Assembly: GCA_028641055.1 (NCBI GenBank)
Contig: CM054057.1
Span: forward strand, 582,147,158 to 582,211,157
Direction: 5' to 3'
Source of the DNA: Alopecurus myosuroides
Lineage: Eukaryota > Streptophyta > Magnoliopsida > Poales > Poaceae
Length of the DNA stretch: 64,000 nucleotides
This document shows positions 44,193-55,986 of this stretch, in pieces. The notes below the pieces were generated by a model. The model was not told where the DNA came from, made no database searches, and was given only the letters and a program-made list of their open reading frames with translations. The translations under genes and the position numbers were made by a program. Positions within the stretch are counted from its first letter, which is position 1. Every line of letters begins with the position of its first letter.

Positions 44193-45781
44193 TGATGGTG
44201 CAGATCGTGCACTCGTTGGGAGACCCCAAGAGGAGGGTGTGATGAGCACAGCGGTAGGAGTTTTCCCCTTAGTTAAGAACCAAGGTTATCAATCCAGTAG
44301 GAGAAACAGGACCTTCGGAAGGTTGATGCCACTGACGGTGGTAATGGCGCTTCACCGGTGTCAGCAACAACGTGGAACCTGCACACAACACAGCCAAAAT
44401 ACTTTGCCCCAACGGTACAATGAGGTTGTCAATCACACCGGTCTTGCTGAAAACAAAGATTATATGTATAGTGTGGAAAACAATGTATTCTTGCAGTAAG
44501 TAAAGAAAGCAGGAAATTGTTGTCGTTTGTTTAATAGTGTGGAAAATGGACCGGGGTTCATAGGTTCACTAGTGGTGTCTCTCCATAAAGATAACATGTT
44601 GGGTGAACAAATTACAGCTGGGCAATTGACAAATAGAGGTTGCACCGTAGTGCACATTATAACATGATGACTACTATGATATTTAGTGCGGGCATTACAA
44701 CAAAATACATAGACCGAAATCGATCTGCATCTATGACTAATAATCCACCCTTAGGTTATCATCCAAACCCCCTTAGGTATTAAGTTGAAAGAAACAGATA
44801 ACTGCATTAAACAATGTGTGTAATGTAAGCAATGCTTGTGCACGCGGGAACTCACACCACTATTTTCTCCCTAGTGGCAACATCACATCCTCCCCCGTCA
44901 TGTTTCTGTCAATCGAGCACAGGCGAAAAGGGACATGAACCCACTATCTAGCATAAATACTCCCTCTTGGAGTCACTAGCAACTACTTGGCCAGAGAAAC
45001 CACTAGCAACGGAAAGCATGCAAGATCACAAATAACATATGTAATAAAGACGATAATCAACTTGGCATAAGTTCAATATTCAACGGATCCCAGCAAACAC
45101 AACATATAGAATTACATAAGATCAATCTCGATCATGATAGGCAGCTCACGAGATCTAAACATGGAGGCATATGAGGAGGAGACAACCATCTAGCTACTGC
45201 TATGGACCCGTAGTCCAGGAATGAACTACTCACGCATCACTCCGGAGGCAGGTATGGTGATGTAGAAGCCTCCAGTGATGATTTCCTCTCCGGCAGGGTG
45301 CCGGGAGACAGCTCCAGAACCCCCTGGTCTAGGGTTGACGACGACGGCGGTTGCGGAACTTTTCGGGGATTTTTTATCAGGTCCTTAGGGTTTTCCATCC
45401 GGTGGGAATAAATATGCGAAAGGGCATAGGCGGTGGAGGCCTGGGGCCCCACACCCATAGCTGGCGCGACCAGGGGGATGCCGCGCCACCCTATGGTGTG
45501 GCCCCCCTGATGCCCGTCTTTGACTCTCCTTCGGTGTTCTGGATGCTTCCGGGGAAAATAGGCACTTCGGGATTTGTGGGATCCGATTCCGAGAATGTTT
45601 CCAGAACAACTTTTATGAAACCAAAAACAACATAAAATAGGGAACTGGCACTTGGCATATCGTTAATAGGTTAGTCCCGGAAAATGTATAAAAATGATAT
45701 AAATAAGGGAGAAAACATGTAGCAATTGGCATAATATGATCATGGAGCATCAGAAATTATAGATACGTTGCAGACGTATCA
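44193..45781 (-). repeat. 3' LTR of element B
   Basis: 1589 bp, direct repeat of 49355-50946, TGAT...ATCA ends. Confidence 0.92.
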
Positions 45782-48438
45782 AGCCTCCCCAAGCCTAGTT
45801 CCTACTCTTCCTCGAGTAGATAAACGATAAAACACAATAATTTCTGAGGTGACATGCTACTATCATAAACTTGATCATTATAATGTAAAAGCATATGCAT
45901 GCTGAGATCATAGAACTTCAAACACAAACATGATAATAGAACTTTAATAATAAAGCATAGCAATCACTTTGCACAATGAAGAGTATCTTAAATAAAGGAT
46001 CATGGATAATAATGCAAAGAAAGATAAACGTTTGTTTCAGGTATAGAGAAAGCATGGCAAAGTGGTATTTCGCTAGTCCTTAAGACTGGGACAAAACATA
46101 AATGCCAGGACACTTTCAAAGTTCATGAGGAAGACTAGAACAAATAATTTAAGAACAAATAATATCACATCATGAAGTAATTATTGATGTTTATGGGACA
46201 AATGCACATAGAACTAGGAATGGCAAAAATTCTCTCTCAACTGTGCATAAAGTTAGAAGATGGAGACTCAACATAAATGTAAAAGAAAGACCCTTCGCAG
46301 AGGGAAGCAGGGATCACTCATGTGCTAGAGCTTTTTTATTTTATTAAATAGAGGTATTAAAAGTTTGACACCGTGGAGGATTGTCTATATTTTAGGAGAG
46401 GTGTATGCAAATGTAAACGAATGGTAAACAGACAATACAGTACGTCACAAGCCATCTGGATTCACAAGAGCGGATCCCATGGTGAAGGACGCAACTGGTG
46501 TAGAAGGTCATCCCTCTTTCTCTTTTGTTTACACAATTATGCTTTGACTGATAAATCAGGGGCAAAAATAGTGAAGAGAATTTGTTTGTATTAATTTGCG
46601 GCTAGGCACCCCGCTGCGAGCTCTTCTATCATTTGGATAAGCGGATGAAGCCATTAGTCCAGGGTGTGAAATCCAATCAACAAGTGAGATAAAGATTCTC
46701 TATTGACGTCCTTATGAGCAAAAACAAGAACACAAAGCATGAGTAATTTTGAAGGTTTTAAAGGCAACACATGAGCAATTTACTTGGAGTGGCAGTTAAA
46801 TACCACATGTAGGTAGGTATGGTGTATAAAATGGGAGAACTTTGGTTTAAGGAGTTTGGATGCACGATTAGAATTCCATACTCTGTACAGGTGGAGGCTA
46901 GCAAAAGACTGGGAGCGACAAATCAAGAGAGCATAAGAGCCATAATCATGCACAGCGACATAAGCATCATTAATTAAAGCATAAGCGGTATAACAAGTTC
47001 AAAAACTAAGTGTTTATGGAGGCTATTCGTGACTGGTTTGTAGTCATAAACATGGTGTGAGCATGCGCCAAGTCAACCAAATAAAACATTCGAAAGAGAA
47101 TACCATGTATTGATGCTTTACTATGACAAGAAAAACTCATGAATCTTTCAAGACATATTAAATGCTCTCAGATATTTAAGGCTATTCATGCTACTCAATA
47201 ACCACAAGGATTTAAAACTAATATAACATTTAGCATGGCATGAAAAAGTGCTAGCCACCGTCTATACAAGCTTCTACTAGCACTGTTATAAATTCTACAT
47301 CAAGCAACAATTTTCTTTTCCCAACAAGCACCATACAAGATATGTTTTAACCAAAATACTCTTTATGATACAGAAAGAAAACATGAGAGTACTGATATAA
47401 CACTACTAAAACTAACAAGTCTGATAAGAGATGCATGCAAAACAGGAGCTAAATAAATGCAGCAGCCAGACAAAGTTTAAGAATACAACGTATTCTCATG
47501 AAAAAGTGGAGCGTGTCACTCTCCAATAAAAGAATGCTGGGGTCCAACCAAGCTTATTGTAAAAATAAAAATAAACTGAAATAAAAAAATAAAAGACGCT
47601 CCAAGTAAAGCACATAAGGTGTGACCGAATAAAAATATAGTTTCACTAGAAGTGACATGATAATTTGTTGATGAAGAAGGGGATGCCCTGGGCATCCCCA
47701 AGCTTTGACGCTTGAGTCTTCTTGGAATTTGCTGGGATGTACCACCGGGGCATCCCCAAGCTTAGGCTTTTCACTCTTCTTGAGCACATCATATCAGCCT
47801 CTTCTCTCGTCCCTTGAAAACTTCGTTCACACCAAAATTCTCGCAATCTTCATTAGCAACGTTAGTGCAATCGAAATAATAAATTCACATGGTTCAGTTT
47901 CAACACAAGCCTCACACTCAAAAACACATTAGCTACTATCACAACTTCTTTTAAAACTCTTTTTCTCAAAAGAACACCAAAAGAAAGAGATTAAGATGCA
48001 AATGCAATTATTGGCAGAAATCTGTCAAAACATGACATCAGGTAAAGATGATTTTTTTCGAAAATATTATGTTGCTCATATAAAAAAGTGGTAAACTAAG
48101 AAAAGTTGCGTATATAGCCCAGGATTAAGCACAAAAAAAAAAGCTCAGGTCATTTTGAATTTTCTGTGATTTTATACGAAATTAATAGTGAACAGCAGAA
48201 ATCTGTTTCCTACGCAGAAATCCGAAATATAGTCTCAACTTTCCACTAGAGGCTTTACTTGGCTCAACAAAAACACAAAAGAAAATATACAACGGGGTTG
48301 CTAAGGAAATAGACAACACCCAGGTGCAAAGCACACAAAATAAAACAAAGGAAAACTGATTGAAAACCGAGAAATAAAACAGGTTGTCTCCCGGTAGTGC
48401 TTTTCTTTAACGCCTTTCAGCTAGGCATAGAAAGCAAC
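45782..48438 (-). other. Element B 3' untranslated region
   Basis: No ORF. It shares several blocks with A, C and D (46290-46800), and 47090-47940 corresponds in reverse complement to element A 38810-39680, including the 'ggggatgccc' palindrome at 47679-47699. Confidence 0.75.
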
Positions 48439-49140
48439 TCAAGTATTTTCAAGTGAATAATCAACATCTATAACTTCCTCTAAATCATTATTTTCAGCTA
48501 TAGGCACTCTAGGTGCTTTTGAAGATTCAACATGAAGGACACTCTTAGTTTCATTAATTGTTTTAGCAATATTCAGCACATATTGAGATTTCGGTTTAGT
48601 TATCTTGGGAACATACATGAATCTTTGCTCCTTTCCCACAAAGGCTTTCTCCTTTTTAAATTTAAGATATGAAAAAGTTGAGCTTAAAGTTCCCATAGCA
48701 TCCTCTAGTTTACCAATCCTAAAATTTTGATTATCATGAGTGTTGCTAGCTTCTAGAGTAGTGATTCTTTTATCAATAGTAATTATTGATTCATTAACTT
48801 TCTAGCATTATCAAGGAAAATTGGTAAATTCATTTCCAAAGAGTTTAGTTTATTAATAACATCCTCCAAAGTGATCTCAGTTTTAACAGTTGTAATGGGG
48901 GGGGGGGGAGTGCTCCTACTAAACTTTCAATCAAATTGCAGGCTTCCAAGGTAGGAGTTCCTAGAAAATTTACACCTGTAAGAGTATCTAACACATGCCT
49001 ATACCAGCCAGAAATACCAACATAAAAATTCCTCAGGAGTATCAAGGTAGAATTTTTTTTGTACACTTATTATGAGCATCATTTATTCTATATCAAGCAT
49101 CTTTTAAACTCTCTCCCCCTGTTGCCTAAAAGAACGAACC
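48439..49140 (-). pseudogene. Element B gag remnant
   Basis: Minus-strand pieces: HVLDTLTGVNFLGTPTLEAC and NLIESLVG (about 48920-49000), interrupted by a poly-G/C run at 48897-48908 and stops, then KKEKAFVGKEQRFMYVPKI to the stop at 48439. These look like the end of a gag of Athila-like elements, without capsid core or zinc knuckle. Not functional. Confidence 0.6.
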
Positions 49141-49354
49141 TCAACTTCAGGAATACTCATTCTAGTGAAATAAAAGCAAGCAAATAAATAACAGCTATAA
49201 AGTAAACTAATTTTTTTGTGTGTTTTTAATATAAAGAAGAAAAACAAGACAAAAATAAAAACAAGACAATAAACAAAATAAAGAGGTTGAGAGTGAGAGA
49301 CTCCCCTTGCCAGAAGACTTTCTTCTCCCCGGCAACGGCGCTAGAAAAAGTCCT

Positions 49355-50946
49355 TAATGGTGCAGATCATGCACTCGTTGGGAGACCGCAAGAGGAGGGT
49401 TTGGTGAGCACAGCGGTAGAAGTTTTCCCCTTAGTTAAGAAGCAAGGTTATCAATCTAGTAGGAGAAAGAGGACCTTCGGAAGGTTGATGCCACTGACGG
49501 TGGTGATGGCGCTTCACCGGTGTCAGCAACAACGTGGAACCTGCACACAACACAACCAAAATACTTTTCCCCAATGGTACAGTGAGGTTGTCAATCTCAC
49601 CGGTCTTGCTGAAAAAAAGATTAGACATATAGTGTGGAAAATAGTGTATGCTTGTAGTAAGTAAAGAAAGCAGGAAATTGTTGTGGTTTGTTTAAGAGTG
49701 TGGAAAATGGACCGGGGTTCATAGGTTCACTAGTGATGTCTCTCCATAAAGATAACATGCTGGGTGAACAAATTACAGCTGGGAAATTGACAAATAGAGG
49801 TTGCACCGTAGTGCACATTATAACATGATGGCTACTATGATATTTAGTGCGGGCATTACAACAAAATACATAGACCGAAATCCATCTGCATCTATGACTA
49901 ATAATCCACCCTTAGGTTATCAACCGAACCCCCTTAGGTATTAAGTTGCAAGCAACAGATAACTGCATTAAACAATGTGTGTTATGTAAGCAATGCTTGT
50001 GCACGCGGGCACTCACACCGCTGTTTTCTCCCTAGTGGCAACAACACATCCTCCCCCGTCACGTTTCTGTCACTCAAGCACGGGCGAAAAGGAGGCATGA
50101 ACCCACTATCTAGCATAAATACTCCCTCTTGGAGTCACTAGAAACCACTTGGCCAGAGCAACCACTAGCAACAAAAAGCATGCACAATCACAAATAACAT
50201 ACGCAATAAAGACTATAATCAACTTGGCATAAGTTCAATATTCATCGGATCCCAGCAAACACAACATATAGAATTACATAAGATCAATCTCGATCATGAT
50301 AGGAAGCTCACGAGATCTCAACATTGAGGCATATGAGGAGGAGACAACCATCTAGCTACTGCTATGGACCCGTAGTCCAGGGATGAACTATTCACGCATC
50401 ACTCCGGAGGCATGCATGGTGATGTAGAAGCCTCTGGTGATGATTTCCTCTCCGACAGGGTGCCGGGAGACAGCTTCAGAACCCCTCTGATCTAGGGTTG
50501 ACGACGACGGCGGCTGTGGAACTTTTCTGGGATTTTTTATCAGGTCCTTAGGGTTTTCCGTCCAAGGGGAATAAATAGGCGAAAGGGCAGAGGCGGTGGA
50601 GGCCTGGGGGCCCAACACCCATAGCCGGCGCGACCAGGGGGGAGGCCGCGCCACCCTATGGTGTGGCCCGCCTGATGCCCGTCTTCGACTCTCCTTCGGT
50701 GTTCTAGACGCTTCTGTGGAAAATAGGCACTTCGGGCTTTGTGGGGTCCAATTCCGAGAATGTTTCCAGAACAACTTTTCCGAAACCAAAAACAGCAGAA
50801 AACAGGGAACTGGCACTTGGCATCTTGTTAATAGGTTAGTCCCAGAAAACGTATAAAAATGCTATAAATAAGGGAGAAAACATGTAGCAATTGGCATAAT
50901 ATGATCATGGAGCATCAGAAATTATAGATACGTTGGAGATGTATCA
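49355..50946 (-). repeat. 5' LTR of element B
   Basis: 1592 bp. The inner end reads TAATGG instead of TGATGG, an apparent single change of the terminal dinucleotide context. Confidence 0.92.
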
Positions 50947-50951
50947 CACAT

Positions 50952-51390
50952 TCCCGTCCTTGAGTTGCAATTCCTTGGGATGCATCTTCAACTCGTTCAT
51001 GTACGGGTTGTCGACGTTCTCAAAGAAACTGTCTTTGGGAGATCCAGGAGAGGAAATTGTGGCTCTAGATCCGAGGATGTAACCTGGAAGAAAAAGCTCG
51101 AAACAGAAACACGACGAGAAAGCGATATACGAACCTCGGGGGTCCGGGGGATTATATAGCAAAAAGTTTCATAACGAAAGAAAAGTCCAGGTCGAAATCG
51201 AGTCGGAGAGGGGCTTTGGGGCGCCCACACCCTAGGTTGGCGCGGCCAAGGGTGGGCCCACGCCACCCCATGGTGTGGAGCCTCCGGGCTCCATCTCCGC
51301 CTCGTTTCTGGCTCATAATTTTCCATATTTTCCAAAAACTGTAAAAATAAATGTTGGAAGATGTTTCGCGAACGTTTTCTTACCAAAACT
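50952..51390 (-). pseudogene. Element C ORF3, upstream part, and GC-rich spacer
   Basis: The minus-strand frame ends ...MHPKELQLKDGNV at the element B junction; upstream it reads SPGSPKDSFFENVDNPYMNE. Before that is a GC-rich stretch (51180-51300) with the 'ccaccccatggtgtgg' words seen in LTRs. A possible splice acceptor (ttcttccag, about 51090-51098) could join it to an upstream leader, as known for spliced 3' ORFs of some Athila elements; that is inference. Confidence 0.45.
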
Positions 51391-51398
51391 GATACCTA

Positions 51399-52414
51399 TT
51401 AAAAAACTAACTCTGTAGTTTCTGAAATATGCTTCTTAATAAATTCCTCCGGGATCATGGCTTGGATACAATCAACATTTTCATTATAAGGATCTCTAGA
51501 AATATAATGCTTGAGTCTTTGGCCATTCACCACATGTGAAGTGTTGTCTTCAAGGGATACAATTTTAATTGCCCCCGAATGATATACCTCTTCGATAACA
51601 AAAGGTCCTTCCCATCTCGAGAGTAATTTTCCTGCAAAAAATCTGAAACGAGACCTATAAAATAACACTTTCTCACCAACATGAAATTCTCTTTTAATAG
51701 TTCTCTTATCGTGCCACCTTTTAACTTTCTCTTTAAAGAGCTTAGCATTTTCATATGCTTCACTCCTCCATTCATCTAAAGAACTTAAGCCAAGCAACCT
51801 TTTCTCACCAACAAGTTTAAAATCTCTATTTAGGTCTTTCACTGCCCAATAAGCTTTGTGTTCTAATTATAGAGGCAAGTGACAAGCTTTTCCATAAACC
51901 ATCTTATAAGGAGACATGCCCATGGGATTTTTATAAGCAATTCTATAAGCCCACAGAGCATCATTTAATTTCTTAGCCCAATTTTTTCTAGATTTGTTAA
52001 CGGTCTTTTGCAAGATAGATTTGATTTATCTATTTGATAATTCTACTTGTCCACTAGTTTGAGGATGATAGGGTGAGGCAATTCTATGATTAACATCGTA
52101 TTTAGCAAGATACCTAGGCATACCAAACCTGGGGAAAATAATGTCTTTAAGAATTTTTAATAAGGTTTCACCATCAGCACTTTTAGTAGGTATAGCTTCT
52201 ACCCATTTAGTAACATAATCAACATCAACAAGAATATGAGTTTAGCCTTGTGAAGGAGGGAAATGACCCATAAAGTCAAAACCCCAACAATCAAACGGTT
52301 CAATAACAAGAGAATAATTCATAGGCATTTCATTATGTCTAGAAATATTTCCAACCCTTTGACATTTATCACAAGATAAAAATAAACTTTCTAGCATATT
52401 TAAAGAGAGTAGGA
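51399..52414 (-). pseudogene. Element C integrase (C-terminal end of pol), broken
   Basis: On the minus strand the frame runs SCDKCQRVGN (end of the zinc-binding region), FDFMGHFPPSQG (first catalytic Asp), VDYVTKWVEAIPTKSAD, HPQTSGQVELSN (catalytic Glu), [12 protein letters not shown], then the last open piece 51842-51399 with SRWEGPFVIEEVYHSGAIKI, the GPF/Y module of Gypsy integrases. Stops lie near 52241, 52027 and 51868. Between FPRFGMPRYL and AKYDVNHR (about 52100-52130) the segment with the second catalytic Asp is missing. The right edge is the element D insertion. Confidence 0.88.
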
Positions 52415-53796
52415 TGATGACCCACAAGTATAGGGGATCGCAACAGTCTTCGAGGGAAGTAAAACCCAAATTTATTGATTCGACACAAGGGGAGCCAAAG
52501 AATATTTGTGAGACTTAACAAGTGAGTTGTCAATTCACCAGCACCTGGAAGTGGACTTGTTCGCAATGGTTTATCAGTAGTAACAGTTTTATAGTAGCAG
52601 ATGTAGTGAAATAAAAACAGCAGCAGTAGTGTTTGAAATAAACAGTGGGATTAAATAATGCATGCATAGGGATAGATGAACGGGCGTTGCATGGATAAGA
52701 TAGTTCATATAATAATAAACACATGGGCATTGCAGATAAATAAGATAAAGCATCCAAGCACCAAGTAACCATAGGCATGTGTTCCGTAAATAGTCATACG
52801 TGCTCGCAATGAGAACTTGCACAACGTCTTTTGTCCTACGAGCCCGTTTTCAGCGGGGCCTCAAGGGAACTACTGGTAATAAAGGTGTTCCTTTTAATAA
52901 AACACCGGAGCAATGCATTAACACTCCGTGAACACATGTGATCCTCACATCACAGCCATCCCCTCCGGTTGTCCCAATTTCTGTCACTTCGGGGCCTCGG
53001 GTTCCGGACAACAATATGTGTAAACAACTTGTAGGTATGATCAAGAAACAATAATTATCATCGTGATTCAATAACATGTTCAGATATGAGATCATGGCAC
53101 TTGGGCCCAAAGTGGAAAGCATTAAGCATAACAAGTTGCAACAATGTCAATAGCACTAATAGAAGATACTAGGTACTATTCCCTAACAATCACGACATTA
53201 TTACATGAACGATCTCATTCAATCCCTACTATCCCCTTCAGCCTACAGCGGGGGAATTACTCACACATGGATGGGGGAAACATGGATGGTCGATGGAGAG
53301 GTGTTGGTGATGACAATGGCGATGATCTCCTCCAATTCCCCTTCCCGGCAGGGTGCCAGACCCGGAGTTTCTAAACCCCGAAAAAGGATTCGCGATGGCG
53401 GCGGAGCTACGGACTTCTTTCTGGAAAACGTTCGAACCCCCTCGGGTTTTAGGGTTGAAGGCGATATATAGTCGAAAGGAGAGCCCGAGGTAGGTCTCTA
53501 GGTGGCCCACACCCCTAGGTGCGCGGCCTAAGGGGGGCGCGCCAGGGGGTGGTGTGGCCACCCTATGGCTCTTCTCCTGGCCTATTTCTGGCTCCCGGGG
53601 TCTTCCGGTGTTTTAAGACAAATGGGGTCTTTTCTGGGCAAGTTCCCGAAAGTTGATTTTTCTGCACAAAAATGAGACACCAAGGTAATTCTGCTGAAAA
53701 CAGCGTTAGTCCGTGTTAGTTGCATTCAAAACACACAAGTTTAGTGGAAAACAATAGGAAATGTGTTCGGAAAAGGAGATACGTTTTTGACTATCA
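52415..53796 (-). repeat. 3' LTR of element D
   Basis: 1382 bp, TGAT...ATCA ends, related at its ends to 40550-42066. Confidence 0.85.
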
Positions 53797-55790
53797 ACTC
53801 CCCCAAGCTTAGCTTATTGCTTGTCCTCAAGCAATTCAGTGACAACTGAGTGCGATAAAATACTTTTACGAACACATTTGTTTCATATGATGTAAATATA
53901 TTCACTATATGATCAAATACTTAGTTATGCTCATGATAAGATACATGCAAGATACTGTCACTTAATATCTATGCAAACCATTAAGAGATAACAACATATT
54001 AATAATAAACAACATGAAGCATAACTATTTGCAAGATTGAAGTATTCATAAAAGTGGTATCTCGCTTGCCCTTATTTGTGGGGCAAAACATAAATGCCAG
54101 GGCACCTCTGAAGTTAAAGGGAAGACTAGCAGTAAAGATATCAAAGATGCAAGTATCAAGATTATACCACAATCAACCGTGCTTTGGGACAAACACATCA
54201 CACTAAGAATGAAAACTATGCTCTCAAGAAAGTGCTCAAAGAATATGGCGAAGACTCAACATAAAAGCAAAAGAAAGGCCCTTCGCGGAGGGAAGCAGAG
54301 ATCACTTATGTGCTAGAGCTTTTATTTTATTAAACAGAGGCATTGAATTTTTTTTTTAAGAGAGGTGTATACTTATGTCAATAAATGGTAAACAGAAAAT
54401 ACAGTACGTCACAAGCCAAATGGATTCACAAGAGAGGCTCCCATGTGAAGGACGCAACCGGGTAGAAGGACATCCCTCGTTTTCTTTTATTTACACAATT
54501 ATGCTTTGACTGATAAATCAGAGGCAAAAATAGTGAAGAGAATTTTTGTTATTAATTGGGGCTGTGCACCCTGCTGCCAGCTCTTCTGTCAGTGGATAAG
54601 CGGATGAAGACACTAGTCCAGGGTGTGAAATTCAATCAACAAGTGAGATAAAGATTCTCTATTTACGTCCTCATGAGCTAAAACAGGGGCACAAAACAGG
54701 AATAATTTTTTGTAAATTTTAAAGGTAGCACATGAGCAATTTAATTGGAGTGGCAGTGAAATACCACATGTAGGTAGGTATGATGTACACAATGGGAAAC
54801 TTTGGTTTTTGGGAGTTGGATGCACAAGTAGAGCTCATACTCAGTACAGATGGAGGCTAGCAATAGACGGGGAGCGACAATCAAGAGAGCAACAACTATC
54901 ATAATCATTTTTGCGACAAAGTAAAATTAACTGAGGCATAAAATTGATACTAGAACTCTGAGGCAAAATAAATCATCGAGGCTTATTGACTTTTTGTTTT
55001 CAGTCTTAGCATGCGTGAGCATGTGCCAAGCCGATTCAAATGAAACAGTTAGAGGAGGCTACCACAATGTCATAACCTTCTAAGAATAGAACAATGCGAA
55101 CAAATGTTTATATGATAGGTCATTTACTATTAATAAATTGGAACAAAACATGAGAGAGAACGAATATTAAGCAGCCATTAAGTCACATATATATTATACG
55201 AAAAAACTAAGCATGCTCACCTAGATGGATATATGTACAAAAATGAAAGCAAATGGAGTTCATACCAATCTCTCACCACACTTGAATTGTCATAGATCGT
55301 CATTATTGCTCTTCACTTGTGGCTCGAATAATATATATATAATGAAAACCAAGTTACGATGGAATCATGGATGACTGTTGAACTCTGCAGCAAACATTAC
55401 AAAACAAGAGAAGAACAACAAATATTTTTGGGTTTTTCAATGAAAGAACGAGCAAAAGAGAACAAGCAAACAAGGCAAAATATTTTTGGTTTTTTTCGAA
55501 ATGAAACAAGAATAAAAGAAATCAAGCAAACAAACAAAACAAAATATTTTTGGGTTTTTGAATATTAAAATGCAACTAAAGGATAAAGCAAACCAACTAA
55601 AGAAAGAAACAAATACAGAGAAACAACATAAATAATTTTGGTCTTTTGTGTTTTGGAAAGCGAAAACAAAAAACTAAAAACAAATGAAAGAAAACGAAAA
55701 CAAACGAAAGAAACAAAAATAAGCGAAAGAAAAGAAAATATGGATATACATAGAACCGACAGAACATGATATATAAATGAGTGTGATGTT
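53797..55790 (-). other. Element D 3' untranslated region
   Basis: It carries the block common to A, B and C (54250-54860) and an A-rich tandem repeat at 55400-55660. No ORF. Confidence 0.7.
55400..55660. repeat. Degenerate 58-88-bp tandem repeat, A-rich
   Basis: The unit 'aaatatttttgg.tttttt' recurs at 55420, 55478, 55542 and, weaker, 55628, separated by 'gaaa/caaac' runs. Confidence 0.75.
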
Positions 55791-55832
55791 GGTATACCTC
55801 CCCACAAGCTTAGGATTTTGGCCTAAGTGGAG

Positions 55833-55977
55833 ATCAATCACCAAAAGGTCCATGAGGTGCCGCCCCCGTAGTATGTTGAGGAGGAACCCTCCCCCTGATA
55901 TGTGCTCGAGGATGCGCCGGTGTTTTGCAGTCCTCGGGAGGCGCGTCTCGCCTCTCCTGCTGCCTGTGAAACTCCAT
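55833..55977 (-). pseudogene. Element D 3' ORF, terminal piece
   Basis: On the minus strand a frame of 47 residues reads MEFHRQQERRDAPPEDCKTP and ends GPFGD before the stop. The upstream part is removed by element E at 55987. Probably the end of the post-pol ORF, as in element C. Not identified further. Confidence 0.35.
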
Positions 55978-55986
55978 GGTGCTCAG

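Larger units (their letters stand above)
44193..50946 (-). mobile_element. Element B: non-autonomous LTR retrotransposon (minus strand)
   Basis: Complete 6.75-kb element inside ORF3 of element C. LTRs are 44193-45781 and 49355-50946; the TSD is CACCT (44188-44192) versus CACAT (50947-50951), one mismatch. The minus-strand PBS is the complement of about 49326-49344 (TAGCGCCGTTGCCGGGGAG). The purine tract GCTTGGGGAGGC precedes the 3' LTR. The internal region (3.6 kb) has only a broken gag remnant and no pol, so it must be mobilised by another element. Same LTR family as element A. Confidence 0.9.
40550..52414 (-). mobile_element. Element C: Athila-like Gypsy retrotransposon (minus strand), left part
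   Basis: The 3' LTR at 40550-42066 is preceded on the minus strand by the purine tract AAATTTGGGGGAGT (about 42067-42080). Going right come a 3' UTR, a coiled-coil ORF split by element B, and a broken pol with integrase up to 52414, where element D is inserted. RT, gag and the 5' LTR must lie to the right of the window. The integrase order and GPF-type C-terminus fit Gypsy, and details resemble Athila/Sabrina-type elements. Confidence 0.85.
52415..55986 (-). mobile_element. Element D: LTR retrotransposon (minus strand), 3' part
   Basis: The 3' LTR 52415-53796 is preceded (minus) by the purine tract AAGCTTGGGGGAGT (about 53797-53810). The 3' UTR follows to about 55790, then a short C-terminal ORF piece (55977-55833). 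It is inserted in element C integrase (left TSD candidate TAGGA, 52410-52414) and cut at 55987 by element E. The rest lies outside the window. Its LTR start (TGATGACCCACAAGTATAGG in plus orientation) shows kinship with element C's LTR. Confidence 0.82.
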
